In this document: positions 41,632-52,794 of the stretch, in pieces
How the letters are laid out: every line of letters starts with the position of its first letter
How positions within the stretch are numbered: position 1 is the stretch's first letter
Source of the DNA: Cherax quadricarinatus
Lineage: Eukaryota > Arthropoda > Malacostraca > Decapoda > Parastacidae
NCBI RefSeq assembly: GCF_038502225.1
Contig: NC_091382.1
Location: 11,126,243 to 11,190,242, forward strand
DNA: 64,000 nt
Direction: 5' to 3'
Notes under the pieces: generated by a model
What the model was told of the DNA's origin: nothing
The model's database searches: none
The model's input: the letters and a program-made list of their open reading frames with translations, nothing else
Program-made: the position numbers and the translations under genes

Positions 41632-42853
41632 TGTTGCAACCCCTGAATGGGTTACAATGATTATTATGTATATATATAATGTATATTACCTTTTCATTTA
41701 ATTTTATATTGCTTATATTTGCGATAATAGCTAAATCGTAAATGTATGACTTTATATTATTATTTGACTGTTATATTGTTATTTAGCTTATGTTGTTAGG
41801 ATGTGTATAAAATGTGCTCAGTTAGGCTTGATTGTCAAACTACTGTAATTATCGCTTGTCGCTCGTTATACTGCCGGCTTCTGAGCTGCAGTTGTCCACG
41901 TAGCTATCACGTGATCGAGGGGGGGGTGTCCTCATCTCTCAAAAAGTATTCAGTCTGCTGGAGACTCGCTTGCTGGTTGGACAGATTGTCTGTCTCATTA
42001 TTCTTGTTAGTTCTGTAGAACTTTGTTCACAGAACATTATAAAGACTTAGTGATTTTCGACGTTGTACTGAGGTTGTGTGTCACATAGACACTCTGAGTA
42101 TCTCAGGTCCTTAGCTATAGCTTCTGACCTAATTTTGTACTGGTTCCTGTGTATTGTCACAGTCACAGTTTTATCTATGCTGAACAAAGATTCAGTATTA
42201 TGGGAGTTTTGTAACTTTTGTGGAGGATCTGCTGATGGTCCCTACTTAGTGTCGTTATATTATTTCCCAGTTCCTGATTCTGTGTCGCAGTCGCTTGATA
42301 TTGCATTGCTATTGGGCTTAGCATTCTTTGTCGTTCAAGCAGACTGTTCGGGTTGCCAGTCGGTCAAGAAGTTAGTTTATTTGAGGACTTTGTCAGTCAC
42401 TTGTTTAAGTCTAATTCGAGTCTTGAGACACAGCTAACTACTTAAGAGCACTTATACGCATACACACACTTGTACATATTTGTAATATCTTATTAAATGT
42501 TAATGTACCTGACGGTACTTAAGAATTATAAATGTGATATGTGCTTTCAGCACAATAATATTGAACTCGAGAGATTGATTTTATTTTGATTGCTGTAATT
42601 AATTTAATTTGATAATATACCTCTAGACAACTTACTACTTAATAAATTTATTAAATTTTAATTTCTCTAGTTAGTAGCCTACCAGTTGTAATCCTAAAGC
42701 ACTATTGAATAATACTGATTTATAATGGATAATTGGACAAGGATACTGACTACTTGTTACGAAAACCCAGTAACAGGCTGGATGCTAGAAGGGCAGTCCT
42801 TTCTAGTATTCACTGAAGATCTCTAAGCTTTTAGAATCGCGTTTTTTGTAACA
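41632..42853 (+). repeat. 3' LTR
   Basis: It is 1222 bp from TGTTGCAACCCC to TGTAACA. It is two bases shorter than the 5' LTR at the G-run (G8 versus G10). It is followed by the target copy CTGTG. Confidence 0.97.
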
Positions 42854-44255
42854 CTGTGATTTCCCTAACTGCTATACAGAAGAGAAATGGTGCAAGAGGA
42901 TCTCCTTGTTGGACACCGTACGATGATGTGATTTCATGCTCTCCAAAGAGAAGCATCGATTCCTTGCTATACCCAGCTGAAACAAAAGGGAAGAGACCAG
43001 AGAAATGTTCTTGTACTGCTGCTAATATCACGTCTCTTTTCAGGAGATTGAATGCATTCTTGAAATCTAATTTACCACTGCATTGTCCTCAGGCAGGTTG
43101 TTGATATATGCCCTTGTTGCATGAACCGCTGCTTCACTTCCTTGAGAGACCTCAAAGCCAAGCTGGTTTGGTTGAATCATCATGGCTGCCTGTGCACGAA
43201 TACTTCGGACAGCAGCTTTGGATACGAGGTGGCGTAATGTGTTGCCTACTGCAATTGGCCGAATTCCTCCATCCTTCTTTTTAAGTGCACAAAGTGTTGC
43301 ACCAAAAAAGAAAGGTCTAATTTCATCAGGAATCAGACCAGCCAAGGAATTGTTGACGAACCTTGTGATCTCTGAAAGCAGTGTCTCTGCAATTTCCCCA
43401 ATAACTGGATTAACCATTTCCTTTAAATGCTGTGGCCTTATTCCAGTGTAACCCCCAGCAGAGCCAGATGGGAACGACATTATTGCTCTGTAAATGTCTG
43501 AGTCTTCCACAATCAATGGTTCCATAGTGGGGACAGAGGTGTTGGAACTGTTGGTGCTACTGGTTTCCCTGGCAGGGTGTTTTCCTCTAAGTGCTTCAGC
43601 CGTGTCAGCATCCCTGGGAGCAACTGTATCTTCACTGGTAATAATTCTGATTGCCCCCACTGTGTTGCCCTCTTCAATTTTCTTGCTCACCTGGACTCTG
43701 ACTTTTTTCACTGTCAGTAGAGTGAGTGGGGGTTCTGCCTCTCCCTTTTTTGTGCTTACGGGGAAGGCGAATGAGGTTATCAACTCTAGGAAAATCTCTT
43801 AAGGATTTAATTATCATTGAGGCTAGCCTCTTTCCCCTTCTTTCCGGCACAGCTAAGCAGACACTGCCAAAAAGTAGCAAGTTGTGCCATGCCTTGATGG
43901 TTAGTGGAGCATTTAAGATAGTGGAACCATCATTTACTTTTTTCAGGAGGTCTGTAAGTTTCCCAGCTGTGTAAGGACGGGCTGCTTTGGGAATATGTGT
44001 GAATGTCCTCATACCTGTTGCTTTAATTGCTTCCAAGAGATTGTCTGATGAGATGAGATCTGTTGGAGTGGGTTCAGGTGCCTGAGGTGGCTCTGGATCA
44101 TCACTTTCCACAGGAGGACATCCTGAACCAGGGCAACTACCGTGTTTGCGGAGGAAACCATTAGAGTTGAGACAACGAAGCTGTAAGCATGACCGACACT
44201 TGCCTCTCCTAGTATTGCCAGCCGTGCCATTTCCCTGGCTGCTTGCTTCCTCCTA
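42854..44255 (-). pseudogene. LINE with restriction-like endonuclease, N-terminal part
   Basis: Read from the right on the minus strand: a zinc finger near 44190-44110 (CRSCLQLRC, then HGSCPGSGC), a linker, and the start of the reverse transcriptase (SGSAGGYTGIRPQHLKEMV, LCALKKKDGGIRPIAVGNT, NQLGFEVSQGSEAAVHATRA). A frameshift near 43070 is followed by the fingers/palm block (SYGVQQGDPLAPFLF). It ends REITV at the CTGTG target and continues at 34561 as RLTSEPN in the same frame. It is 5' truncated at about 44255. Frameshifts near 43700-43790 and 43070 show decay before or after the LTR insertion. Confidence 0.75.
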
Positions 44256-44269
44256 TTATACTATTATTA

Positions 44270-46085
44270 TTTTGTTTTTTTTCAACAAGTCGGCCGTCTC
44301 CCACCGAGGCAGGGTGACCCAAAAAAAGAAAGAAAATCCCCAAAAAGAAAATACTTTCATCATCATTCAACACCTTCACCACACTCACAAATTATCACTG
44401 TTTTTGCAGAGGTGCTCAGAATATAACAGTTTAGAAGCATATACGTATAAAGATACACAACATACCCCTCCAAACTGCCAATATCCCAAACCCCTCCTTT
44501 AAAGTGCAGGCATTGTACTTCCCATTTCCAGGACTCAAGTCAGACTATATGAAAATAACCGGTTTCCCTGAATCCCTTCACTAAATATTACCCTGCTCAC
44601 ACTCCAACAGATCGTCAGGTCCCAAATACCATTCGTCTCCATTCACTCCTATCTAAGACGCTCACGCACGCTTGCTGGAAGTCCAAGCCCCTCGCCCACA
44701 AAACCTCCTTTACCCCCTCTCTCCAACCCTTTCGAGGACAACCCCTACTCCTCCTTCCTTCCCCTATAGATTTATATGCTTTCCATGTCATTCTACCTTG
44801 ATCCATTCTCTCGAAATGACCAAACCACCTCAACAACCCCTCTTCTGCCCTCTGACTAATGCTTTTATTAACTCCACACCTTTTCCTAATTTCCACACTC
44901 CGAATTTTCTGCATAATATTTACACCACACATTGCCCTTAGACAGGACATCTCCACTGCCTCCAACCGTCTCCTCGCTGTTGCATTTACCACCCAAGCTT
45001 CACATCCATATAAGAGTGTTGGTACTGCTATACTTTCATACATTCCCTTCGTTGCCTCCATAGATAACGTTTTTTGACTCCACATATACCTCAACGCACC
45101 ACTCACCTTTTTTCCCTCGTCAATTCTATGATTAACCTCATCCTTCATAAATCCATCCGCCAACATGTCAACTCCCAAGTATCTGAAAACATTCACTTCT
45201 TCCATATTCCTCCTCCCCAATTTGATATCCAATTTTTCTTTATCTAAATCATTTGATACCCTTTTTTGATACTTTTTTCTATGTTCACTTTCAACTTTCT
45301 ACCTTTACACACATTCCCAAACTCATCCACTAACCTTTGCAATTTTTCTTTAGAATCTCCCATAAGCACAGTATCATCAGCAAAAAGTAACTGTGTCAAT
45401 TCCCATTTTGAATTTGATTACCCATAATTTAATCCCAACCCTCTCCCGAACACCCTAGCATTTACTTCTTTTACAACCCCATCTATAAATATATTAAACA
45501 ACCATGGTGACATTACACATCCCTGTCTAAGACCTACTTTTACCGGGAAGTATTCTCCCTCTCTTCTACACACCCTAACCTGAGCCTCACTATCCTCATA
45601 AAAACTCTTTACAGCATTTAGTAACTTACCACCTATTCCATATACATGTACTTGCAACATCTGCCACATTGCTCCTCTATCCACTCTATCATATGCCTTT
45701 TCTAAATCCATAAATGCAATAAAAACTTCCCTACCTTCATCTAAATACTGTTCATATATATGCTTCAATGTAAACACTTGATCTACACATCCCCTACCCA
45801 CTCTGAAACCTCCTTGCTCATCCGCAATCCTACATTCTGTCTTACCTCTAATTCTTTCAATTATAACCCTTCCATATACTTTTCCTGGTATACTCAGTAA
45901 ACTTATTCCTCTATAATTTTTACAATCTCTTTTGTCCCCTTTCCCTTTATATAAAGGGACTATACATGCTCTCCGCCAATCCCTAGGTACCTTCCCCTCT
46001 TTCATACATTTATTAAACAAAAGTACCAACCACTCCAACACTATATCCCCCCCTGCTTTTAACATTTCTGTCATGATCCCATCAG
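44270..46085 (-). mobile_element. RTE-like LINE, B subfamily, 5' truncated
   Basis: Poly-T and CAACAAGTCGGCCGTCTCCC mark the 3' end. The body covers 3' untranslated region and reverse transcriptase but no endonuclease. It shares gene order with the copy at 27605 but differs in many residues and in the tail, so I call it subfamily B. An (ATT)n run (46087-46140) lies at its 5' break. Confidence 0.9.
44615..46085 (-). pseudogene. RTE-like (B) reverse transcriptase, frameshifted
   Basis: Two frames on the minus strand hold the protein. 45418-46085 has [40 protein letters not shown] and [13 protein letters not shown]. 44615-45232 has [22 protein letters not shown] and RWFGHFERMDQ. Between them (45232-45418) the frame is broken, although the coding for the [14 protein letters not shown] catalytic block can still be read. 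Without the endonuclease and with this break the copy is dead. Confidence 0.85.
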
Positions 46086-46097
46086 TATTATTATACA

Positions 46098-46133
<36 letters not shown>

Positions 46134-46149
46134 TACAATATAAATAATT

Positions 46150-46445
46150 TGTAATTTTTATTCACACAAAAAATATATATAAGATTTCCTGTTATGCCTT
46201 ATTGCAATAATTGTATAAATAATGTCAACCCATTCACGAATGCATACTGAAATGGACAGTGTTGTCATTTGTTTGCTCTTGAACATAGCCAAGCAATCGA
46301 ACATTTCTCAAGGTACTTTTCGTTGTTAAAGCAATCAAAATCACATCTATTTCTGTAATATGTCTTCGATTCTATCAAGTAAGACCAAAAAAAAAGAGAA
46401 TACAACCATAAAAACCATATGAAAATACCGCAAAGGGGTGGCTAA
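46150..46445. mobile_element. piggyBac-like element, internal fragment
   Basis: ATTCACACAAAAAATATAT, GTTTGCTCTTGAACAT and ATTTCTGTAATATGTCTTCG match the interior of the elements at 48540-48790 and 62690-62930. No termini are present. Confidence 0.65.
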
Positions 46446-46519
46446 TTGCTGAGAAGTGAACTCTCAGTTATAATAAAAAAAAAAGTGTTTTTTCATGTGC
46501 TGTCACTATCCCTCAACAC

Positions 46520-46840
46520 TGACTACAGGCGGGCTATGTATTATGGCGTTTCGCTAATGCAGCAGTTTTCAATTAAACCCAGTCTTCATTTATTCAAACT
46601 TCCTACAATAAATAAATTCACCACTCACTATAAACTAAGGACAAAAATATTTCAAGGTAAGTAATGTGTGTACTGCATACATATCATTTGTTAGGCCTAG
46701 CTCTATTGCTCAGATAATATATGATACTGTAAACATGTTACCAGGCTTTTATAAGCACTTCAAAGTGAAAAAAGGCTATGTTTCACTTTACAGCAGTATC
46801 CAATACCTAACTGTTGTATAAGCTGGGCCTTCCTGTGTCA
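46520..46840 (+). mobile_element. Fragment of the copy X/Y element family
   Basis: TTATGGCGTTTCGCTAATGC, ATTTCAAGGTAAGTAATGTG and TTTCACTTTACAGCAG match both ends of copy X, with most of the middle deleted. The right terminus (AAGCTGGGCCTTCCTG) is decayed. Confidence 0.7.
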
Positions 46841-47025
46841 CTGTGAATCTCCTAGCTGTGTTGCAGTGATGAGCACAAGTCTCAGTGTGTACTCTACTCA
46901 AGATTTTAATATACAAGGTACTGTGAAAACATGGGCATTATGGATGTTTAACTGTGCTGATAAGGCCACTGTTTCATATAAAAAATCTTGCATATTTCTC
47001 AGAGTAAACATGGAAATATTTTTAA

Positions 47026-49168
47026 CCCTTTGACTGTTTTGGCCAAATATATACATCTCATGAGCCAGTGTTTCAGACGTATATATGCTCAACAATTCTA
47101 GCGGCTTCAAATCAAGCAGGAGAAAGCTGGTAGGTCCACATGTGAGAGAATGGGTCTGTGTGGTCAGTGTGCACTATATAAAAAAACTTGCAGCATACAG
47201 TGAATAATGAGAAAAAACTTTGTGCTCTTGGATTAAAATGCCAACTTTGAGGTGTATTTTCCTATAGTATTTATGGTTGTATTCTTATTTTCTTGGTCAA
47301 TTTGATAGAATGGAAAACATATTACTGAAACAGAGATGATTTTGATTAGTTTCACGATGAAAACGACCTTGAAATTAAGCTCAAAGTAGCGGAAATGTTT
47401 GATTTTTAACAATATTCAAGAGTTAGCAAATCACACCACACGTCCAACACACGTCAACTGGGAGTCTAATATTCTTTCACTAGTGCACTGATATTATTTA
47501 TACCATTTTTACAATAATGTAGTAGTCTGCATAACAGTAAATCTTTTATTTTTTGTGTGAATAAAAAATCAAAATAGAAAGCAAGAGTAATATAAGAGGG
47601 GCCTGGAGACATGACTAATGAGCAGAGCATATGTTATTATGGTGCCAAGAATGTCTGCATTGTTTATTCTGGACCCTATTTTGAAATCGGCATTTTTTTA
47701 TAATTTGCATGAAATTGGCCAAACTGCCAATTTCTGACCACTTTATTGGGTAGTTGAAATCGGCAAATGGGAGGTTTCTTGTACTCAATTGATAGAAAAA
47801 ATAGAGTTCTAAAGAAATAGCTATGAGTTTGGTCAACTGGAACAATGGAATTGGCCAAAAATAGGGCTCAAAGTCGGCGAAATTGCCGACGCGTGTACAT
47901 CGCTGAGATCGCTAACTTCGCGGGGAGCATAATTCTGTAATTTTTCAATAAAATTTCGTACTTTTGGTACCATTACCATCGGGAAAAGATTCTCCATCAT
48001 TTCTTAACCCTTTCAGGGTCCAAGGCCCAAATCTGGAGTCACGCACCAGTGTCCAAGAATTTTCAAAAAAAAAATTTGTTATTTTTTCTTATGAAATCGT
48101 AGAGAATCTTTTTGTGAAGGTAATAAAACAAAAAGTACGAAATTTGGTGGAAAATTGACGAAATTATGCTCTCGCGAATTTTGATGTGTCAGCGATATTT
48201 ACGAATCGGCGATTTTGCCGACTTTGACTCCCATTTTAGGCCAATTACATTATTCCAGTCAACCAAATTCTTAGCTATTTCACTAGTATTACTTCTATTC
48301 TATCGATTGAGCACAAGAAATTGCCAAGTCAACTGTTTCAACTACAAAATAAAGTGATCGGAAATTGTTAATTTGGCCAATTTAACACAAAGTTCAAAAT
48401 ATTCCAATTTCAAAATAGGGTCCAGAATGAACAATGTAGGCATTCCTGGCACTAAACTAACATTTCCTCTGTTCATTAGTTATGTTTTGAGGCTTTACAA
48501 ATAAATTCCATTTTGATTTTTTATTCACATAATGAATTTTTATTCACACCAAAAAATAGAAGATTTACTGTTATGCAATACTGTAATAATTGTATAAATA
48601 TCATCACCATATTTGTGAATGTATATTAGACCCACCAGCTGATGTGTATTAGACGTGTGAGGTCGTTTGTTTACTCTTGAATATCGGCAAAAATTTAACA
48701 TTTCTGCTACTTTGAGCTCAGTTTCAAGCCATTTCCAGTGCTAAAACCAATCAAAATCATCTCTATTTCTGTAATATGTCTTCCATTCTATCAAATGAGA
48801 CCAAGAAATCGCAAATACAACTATAAAAAACATACGAAAAAACACTGCAAAGTTGCTGTTTTAATCGAAAAATCATGATTTCATTTTTTTTCTCTCATTA
48901 TACACAGTGTGCTGCAGGATCTGTTTTATGTGGTGCACACATACCACATAGATGTATTCTCTCATATCTAGGCCCAAATGTACCACTCACAGTTTATCAG
49001 AGTGAGCTGAGCTCATGGCGTAGATCTACGGTTTGGACCCTGAACGTAAAGCCGTAGATCTACGGGACGGACCCTGAAAGGGTTAAGGAAAAATCATTTT
49101 TTTTTTTTTTCAAAAATTTTTTGACAACAGGAGACACTTCAGGATTTGGGGTTGTGACAGTCAAAGGG
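47026..49168. mobile_element. piggyBac-like element with another nested inside
   Basis: It starts CCCTTTGACTGTTTTGG and ends GTGACAGTCAAAGGG, with TTAA on both sides (47022-47025, 49169-49172). Its own sequence is 47026-48003 and 49087-49168; the middle is the element at 48008-49082. It is close to the copy at 19161-20229. Confidence 0.9.
48008..49082. mobile_element. piggyBac-like non-autonomous element, nested
   Basis: CCCTTTCAGGGTCC and GGACCCTGAAAGGG are exact inverted repeats flanked by TTAA (48004-48007, 49083-49086). It shares interior blocks with its host element on the opposite strand, so the two are subfamilies of one group. Near its right end GTAGATCTACGG is repeated around CCTGAACGTAAAG. 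Confidence 0.92.
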
Positions 49169-49172
49169 TTAA

Positions 49173-49349
49173 TGGCAATCATAATATTACACCTGATTTA
49201 CTTACAGGTGTTTACTAAGGAATACCATAAAGAATGAGAGAGATAAAATAGGTGATAAGCCAGATAGTGCCGTTTTAAGCACAGTGACCAAAATAACACA
49301 AAAGCAAAACATGAAGTTTTAGTTTTAGTGTGTTAAAATTTATGAGTGA
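49173..49349. other. Kindlin intron, no feature seen
   Basis: This is short unique sequence between repeats. Confidence 0.4.
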
Positions 49350-49495
49350 CATGCCAGATAAAGGGAGCAAGGTCCTAATAACCACTTCTCCTGTATATAT
49401 TACTAAATTTAAAAGGAGAAACTTTCATTTTTCATTTTGGGCCACCCCACCTCAGTGGGACATGGCCAGTTTGTTGAAAGGAAGAAGATACCAGG
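49350..49495 (+). mobile_element. SINE-like element S, 3' part
   Basis: GGGAGCAAGGTCCTAATAAC, then TGGGCCACCCCACCTCAGTG and the GTTTGTTGAAAGGAAG end. It is 5' truncated. Confidence 0.75.
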
Positions 49496-50311
49496 TAAAA
49501 GAATTTTGTCAACATACCTTTTAATATTCACAGATTTTATGTATAATAAATGCATCTAATTTATACAATCCTGAACCTATAAAGCTTGATTTCTATTATA
49601 TCTTGTTCCACAACTGATTTGCTAGTTAAAATCTCTTTAGCTTATACAGTATAACTGTTTATCTATTCAAATTAATATATGATTACAAACTGCATTTATG
49701 AATTTTGAAAAGGCATATAATAAGATAAGAAGGATAGGGAAGGAATGCATATAAATACTTAACTACTGCAGACTTCTCACATACCACATCTATTTTTAGC
49801 TACCTGAGCCTCAAAAGCACTTGTCTCCTCACTCTGATCTAACACTCTTATACTAGCCTGTTGGATGCTCAAGCCCCTAACACTCAAAGTCACCACAGTT
49901 AACTCTTATTCAAAAGCAACTATAATTCTTAAGGCAACTATGCTACTAATTAATGCAATGTACCAATAAAATCAAATTTAATGTTTGGAAAGTATTAACT
50001 TAAAATCTCTCCAATGTTTATATTTCATGCTTTCATTTTTCAAACTGGGATAATATATATTGTATAAGAGAGCCCTGTTCATACAGCTCTAAAAATAATG
50101 CAGGTTGTTCTTCCCTTACGCAACTTTTGTATGAAAATGGTGATAATGGCATTAAAGTGGTAAAAGCGCTGAGCATAATGAACAATGGCTCAATTGAAAG
50201 CTAACAAAAATGTGGAATACTTAAAAGAGGTGCCATAAATGTGGGACCCTTCTGTTGTACACATGAGGTAAAACCTTAAGATATAGGTATACATCAAGCA
50301 AAGCTACTCAC
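49496..50311. other. Kindlin intron with traces of old RTE-like copies
   Basis: GCATTTATGAATTTTGAAAA (49692-49711) reads AFMNFEKAYNK on the plus strand, an old form of [30 protein letters not shown] (49857-49876) resembles the C-terminal LDFQQAC block on the minus strand. Both are too decayed to outline an element. The rest is unique and ends at the donor of the exon at 50312. Confidence 0.4.
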
Positions 50312-50543
50312 AGAGGAACACCTTATAATGTAGTCAGTCATGCCATCTGAGGCAGGCACTTCTAGCTTGATGCCATAACGCTGCTGTGAAATGTTGACAT
50401 CCGGAGTTACTTCACAGCCCCGCAGGTTTATCTTTTCAATGGGGTCTTCTTTGGTGCTTTCGCTGTTCTTATAATATCTCAGGCTCATATCCTTACACGT
50501 AAAATAATACTGCTTGAATCCTTTCAGTGTAAATCGGCGTGGC
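50312..50543 (-). CDS. Fermt: Kindlin (fermitin) exon, PH domain
   Basis: This 232-bp exon has the acceptor TTTCAAATTTTCTAG and donor TCT|GTGAGT on the minus strand. Its first base completes a codon and it ends in phase 0. It encodes PRRFTLKGFKQYYFTCKD, then YYKNSE and INLRGCEVTPDVNISQQRYG and IKLEVPASDGMTDYIIRC, the body of the kindlin PH domain; LRGCEVTPDVNIS is a family signature. It joins in frame to the exon at 31918-32130 across 18.2 kb. The upstream exons (F0, F1, first part of F2) were not found in 50544-64000, so that intron is longer than 13.4 kb. Confidence 0.95.
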
Positions 50544-50894
50544 CTAGAAAATTTGAAAATAAAATATTTAATTTTTCTTCCAGAAACCAAGAATAATAGG
50601 AATCCTAATGTCATAGCTGAAACAATTCATAATTACCACAAAAATTTAAGAAAAATTTAGACATCTTTCTCAACATTTCACCTAACATGACTTCTGGTTT
50701 CCCCCCTTTTTTCTCTCTCTCAGTTGTGAATTAATAATGATGTAGGATGAACAGGGAATATAATCTAAGGTTCACTCCTCAAACTGTGAGTTAATTGGGA
50801 ATTCCAGAAATCGAAAGAAAAAATCCATGAAAAATACAGTGTAGTAAAAATTTTAAAACACTGAACAGAATAAAAGATATTAAGAGTAATAATA
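50544..50894. other. Kindlin intron next to exon
   Basis: This is unique sequence with a pyrimidine tract at 50699-50722. I see no coding or repeat feature in it. Confidence 0.5.
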
Positions 50895-51000
50895 TATTTT
50901 TTTTCAATGCACAGGCTATCTCCCACTGAGGCAGGGTGACCTAAAAAGAAAAATATACCGTGCACTCTACATACATGTAGTTATTTATAGAGGAGAAGGG
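50895..51000 (-). mobile_element. SINE-like element S, 3' tail fragment
   Basis: A T-run, GGCTATCTCCCACTGAGGCA and GGGTGACCTAAAAAGAAAAA, then GAGGAGAAGGGGTT. It is a decayed copy. Confidence 0.6.
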
Positions 51001-51146
51001 GTTAAAAGAAGAGATTATAACCACAAAATATATTAATGTAGTAGTGAAAGACGTACTATACATGTACTGGAAAACCTTAAAATAGCTTTCTATTGTAAAA
51101 ATGGTTAAATATTTTCACATATGTATGGTAAACTTTGGAAATTTTT
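51001..51146. other. Kindlin intron, no feature seen
   Basis: This is short unique sequence. Confidence 0.4.
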
Positions 51147-51378
51147 TTTTTTAACAAGTTGGCCGTCTCCCACCGAGGCAGGGTGACCCAAAAAGAAAGA
51201 AAATCCCCAAAAAGAAAATATTTTTATCATTCAACACTTTCACCTCACTCATAAATTATCACTGTTTTTGCAGAGGTGCTCAGAACACAACAGTTTAGAA
51301 GCATACACATATAAAGATATACAGCATATCCCTCCAAACTGCCAATATCCCAAACCCCTCCTTTAAAGTGTAGGCATT
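51147..51378 (-). mobile_element. RTE-like LINE B, 3' untranslated fragment
   Basis: A T-run, AACAAGTTGGCCGTCTCCCA, AAAATCCCCAAAAAGAAAAT and TTTTTGCAGAGGTGCTCAGA match 44280-44510. It contains no coding part. Confidence 0.88.
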
Positions 51379-51699
51379 ATAGTGTGCAGCTTAAAGAAAA
51401 AAAAGAAAAAAAATTGTAACAAAATCTATACCACAGATTTGTAATCTGAATTACATAGAATTTTGAAGGCACTAGAAAATATGAGAAAACATGTTGTAGA
51501 TATGAGTAAGAGCTAAAATAACCACACATCAATATGTGGGCCACTAACAACAGCAGCCTGATGAGTCAGGCAAGTACCAGACTCATGAAACCAGTCACAG
51601 GCACATCCAAAAATTCATCTTAAGTTGATAGCTCTGTACTTGAAACCTATTTATCCACAGAAACCCAAGTTATAATCTAAGAGTCATTCTCATGCTATA
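51379..51699. other. Kindlin intron, no feature seen
   Basis: This is unique sequence with no repeat or frame that I can support. Confidence 0.45.
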
Positions 51700-51902
51700 C
51701 AGTGGACCCCCGGTTAACGATATTTTTTCATTCCAGAAGTATGTTCAGGTGCCAGTACTGACCGAATTTGTTCCCATAAGGAATATTGTAAAGTAGATTA
51801 GTCCATTTCGGACCCCCAAACATACACGTACAAACGCACTTACATAAATACACTTACATAATTGGTCGCATTGGGAGGTGATCGTTAAGCGGGGGTCCAC
51901 TG
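51700..51902. mobile_element. Tigger-derived MITE (copy 4)
   Basis: The ends CAGTGGACCCCCGGTTAACG and CGTTAAGCGGGGGTCCACTG are flanked by TA. Its interior is inverse to the copy at 26546, and its termini are among the best preserved of the five. Confidence 0.95.
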
Positions 51903-51944
51903 TATTTTCTAATTTCAGTTACTTTTTCCAAAGGATATTTACCC

Positions 51945-52310
51945 AGTGACATGTAGTAGGTTGATAGATAACCACCACCCAGGGAGCTACTACTATCCTG
52001 CCAAGTTAGCGTGAAACAGAAACCTGTAATTGCTTTACACTGGTAGGATTACTGGTGTGTTGTACTGTCTCATAAATATGCAAGATATATACACCTTGCA
52101 ACTTCTATTTACATTTAGGTCACATTACACATTCATGACCACATGTATGTATACACACCCATCTGAGTTTTCACCTATTTCCTTAATAGTTCTTGTTCTT
52201 GTTCATTTCTTTTCATCTCCATGGAAGTGGAAAAGAATTTTCATGTAAGCCATGCATGTCGTACAAGACAACTAAAATACCTGGTAGACAACTGGCATTT
52301 TTAAAAATAA
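51945..52310 (+). mobile_element. SINE-like element S, 5' and middle part
   Basis: GTAGTAGGTTGATAGATAAC, CTGCCAAGTTAGCGTGAAAC, TAGGTCACATTACACATTCA and TCTCCATGGAAGTGGAAAAG match the copy at 31060-31640. The 3' hairpin and tail are missing. Confidence 0.75.
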
Positions 52311-52794
52311 AAAATTTACCCAATACAGATCCTACCCAACTTTCGACCTGTGTAACTTACGTACAACGGCACATATGACCAAAAAAAAATAACAGTAAAT
52401 TAGAAAAATAAAAAATATATGCATGTAAGTATAGAAATTACCCTTGGTCATACATCCGCCAGAGCTAGTCGCAGATGTATGGCCAAGCCTAGGCTACATT
52501 CCATAGAGCATTTTTATTTGTGAAGCCTATAAATGATATCTACAAGTAAAGAACATCAGTTTGTCAGTAATGAAACTTCAGATAATAAAGCAGGTTGATA
52601 AAAAAATGAGATAATCATGACAGAAATTTACTGGGTTAAAAAAAAATGCTGTACAGGTATACCATGCTAACATAATTCTGACTGGTTGGTTGGAATGGAA
52701 CTCGGCCTTAGGTTGGGGAGGATCTGTATTCAAAATCAGCACTGTTCTTATTCACTTGTTTGATGAGGGTATCAAATGAGTTAGGTAAAGAAAA
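52311..52794. other. Kindlin intron, no feature seen
   Basis: This is unique AT-rich sequence. CATACATCCGCCAGAGCTAG (52451-52470) is followed by a partial inverse copy, GTCGCAGATGTATGG. Confidence 0.4.

Larger units (their letters stand above)
34567..42853 (+). mobile_element. Gmr1-type Ty3/Gypsy LTR retrotransposon, complete
   Basis: The 8287-bp element has two ~1.22-kb LTRs, a tRNA-Pro-type primer site, a G-run before the 3' LTR, gag and a pol with integrase ahead of reverse transcriptase. The 5-bp target duplication CTGTG is exact (34562-34566, 42854-42858). No envelope-like frame follows pol. The LTRs differ at about seven bases and one short G-run length change that I could find, so the insertion is young. 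It lies inside a LINE reverse transcriptase gene, whose frame is restored by removing the element and one copy of CTGTG. Confidence 0.96.
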
